NCBI GenBank assembly: GCA_023388335.1 | Contig: JAEWGL010000213.1 | Span: 1-64,000, forward strand | DNA length: 64,000 nt | From: Pseudomonadota bacterium | GTDB taxonomy: Bacteria > Pseudomonadota > Gammaproteobacteria > Pseudomonadales > Pseudomonadaceae | Direction of reading: 5' to 3' | Shown: positions 63,281 to 64,000 of the stretch, piece after piece | Layout: each line of letters begins with the position of its first letter | Numbering within the stretch: the first letter of the stretch is position 1 | Program-made: the position numbers and the translations under genes | Notes under the pieces: model-generated | What the model was told of the DNA's origin: nothing | Seen by the model: the letters and a program-made list of their open reading frames with translations, nothing else | Database searches by the model: none

Positions 63281-63508
63281 ATGCAACAGACACTAGGCGA
63301 GCCCAAGCGGGCCACCGCAACCGACCGAGGGATTTTCATGCACGAACCCGACACCAAGCGCCATCCAAGCGAAGGCCCGCATTCTTCCGACAAGGCTACC
63401 AAAGGTGATGACCTTGACTTCGATCCGGATTCGCCGGATCTGGAGGACCCGCAGGTGGATCCCGTAGGCCCGGCCAAGGCGCCATTGGATGACGACACCA
63501 AGCCGTGA
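63281..63508 (+). CDS. small acidic disordered protein
   Basis: The 75-residue product (GAGGAGA ribosome site before ATG 63281) starts MQQTLGEPKRATATDRGIF, and its second half is almost only Asp, Pro, Lys and Ser. An internal Met (MHEPDTKRHPS) is an alternative start. It resembles in style the acidic proteins at 40115-40539. No domain recognised. A strong hairpin follows. Confidence 0.65.
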   Translation: MQQTLGEPKRATATDRGIFMHEPDTKRHPSEGPHSSDKATKGDDLDFDPDSPDLEDPQVDPVGPAKAPLDDDTKP

Positions 63509-63512
63509 AACG

Positions 63513-63540
63513 ACAAGGCCCCGCTGATGCGGGGCCTTGT
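63513..63540. terminator. bidirectional terminator hairpin
   Basis: ACAAGGCCCCGC (63513-63524) and GCGGGGCCTTGT (63529-63540) form a perfect 12-base-pair stem with loop TGAT between convergent genes. No long U-tract follows. Confidence 0.75.
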
Positions 63541-63544
63541 GGCC

Positions 63545-63796
63545 TCAGCCTTCGAGCTTTTTCGCTTCCTCAACGCCCGATGCTGACAACTTGATGGGGT
63601 AGTTAATGCTGATCTCATGGTCGGCGCTTACGCTGACGCTACCGTCATGGATCAGGCCATGATCCTGCAGGGTCTTGAGCATGCCGGCGACAACTTTCTC
63701 GCCCCGGTAATTGTCCAATACTTCCTTGCCAAGCCCTTGGGGATGGGCATGCAAGAGGCGGGTTAGGACTTCCTTTTGCAGTGCATCGTTACTCAT
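63545..63796 (-). CDS. small conserved-type hypothetical protein
   Basis: An 83-residue protein with a helical N-terminal half (LQKEVLTRLLHAHPQGLGKE), a winged-helix-like middle (GMLKTLQDHGLIHDG) and a beta hairpin (SVSVSADHEISINYPIKL). It could be a small DNA-binding wing domain, but no family was recognised. It stands 30 bases downstream of the DUF4142 gene on the same strand, so both may be one transcript. Confidence 0.65.
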   Translation of the reverse strand: MSNDALQKEVLTRLLHAHPQGLGKEVLDNYRGEKVVAGMLKTLQDHGLIHDGSVSVSADHEISINYPIKLSASGVEEAKKLEG

Positions 63797-63826
63797 GAAC
63801 GGGCCTCGCTGTTTGTACGGCGGTGA

Positions 63827-64000
63827 TCACTTGCCATGTGTGGCCTGAAGCTGCTTGGCCTCTTCCAGGTGGTGCTCGAGTTTAGGCAGGGTCTCGCTGG
63901 CAAAAGCCTTGAGTTCAGGCTTGTCGGAGGAAGTGGACTCTTTCTTGAACAACTCCACCGCCTTTTCGTGGGCATCGACTTGGTTGTTGATATAGGACTT
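63827..64000 (-). CDS. DUF4142 family protein (5' part beyond the window)
   Basis: The frame is open from the right edge for 57 codons to a stop at 63827-63829. The visible end (AHEKAVELFKKES, ELKAFASETLPKLEHHLEEA, KQL) is the C-terminal helix pair of DUF4142, ferritin-like periplasmic proteins often found with stress genes. The signal peptide and first helices are off the window. Confidence 0.75.
   Translation of the reverse strand, partial: KSYINNQVDAHEKAVELFKKESTSSDKPELKAFASETLPKLEHHLEEAKQLQATHGK

Overview
The window looks like a chromosome segment of a fluorescent Pseudomonas, most likely of the P. putida group. The reasons are the high GC content with strong GC3 codon use, a Pseudomonas-type REP sequence (37075-37118) and REP doublet (51460-51514), and typical pseudomonad genes: PagL, a McpP-like receptor beside uppP, yejABE, and the acetoacetyl-CoA synthetase / ecotin / 3-hydroxybutyrate dehydrogenase neighbourhood. 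No rRNA, tRNA or CRISPR array was seen. Both ends cut a gene.

Layout. 1-3867: the end of one gene, two SCO-type thioredoxin-fold proteins, a cytochrome c fused to a periplasmic binding domain, and a SurA-N-like chaperone, all overlapping or tightly spaced. 4053-13647: a sigma-54-type promoter, an orphan receiver protein, then one long operon encoding a GspE/PilB ATPase, PilM/N/O/P-like assembly proteins, a lipoprotein secretin, three pseudopilin-like proteins and the curli export proteins CsgE, CsgF and CsgG. No curlin, GspF/PilC platform protein or prepilin peptidase is visible nearby. This hybrid pseudopilus-curli export locus is the most unusual system here. 13706-35904: ordinary metabolic and housekeeping genes (alkB, an amino-acid dehydratase/cyclodeaminase pair with a DauR-like regulator, sad with a LysR partner, pagL, usp, hisN, an LTA-synthase-like enzyme, pnuC with an NadR-like kinase, an McpP-like receptor, uppP, azoR, an MFS carrier, ybiT).

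35946-40592: a small accessory island with an integrase remnant, a frameshifted RelE-like toxin with intact antitoxin, an SRAP protein, a YceK-type lipoprotein, an orphan small protein, a higBA module and two small acidic proteins. 40686-58477: ogt, a nitrilase-family hydrolase, LysE, two parvulins, acetoacetate/3-hydroxybutyrate metabolism with ecotin, the YejABE peptide importer, a DAHP synthase with an elaborate aromatic-residue leader (two small ORFs around a strong terminator, 53039-53449), valine catabolism, an aldo/keto reductase and an MFS carrier. 58635-61038: a CdaR-type regulator and glycerate kinase, with a palindromic operator between the regulator and the divergent carrier. 61061-64000: a tyrosine recombinase divergent from a KfrA-like coiled-coil DNA-binding protein, then small stress-type proteins and the end of a DUF4142 gene.

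All functions are inferred by reading motifs; no database search or folding program was run.
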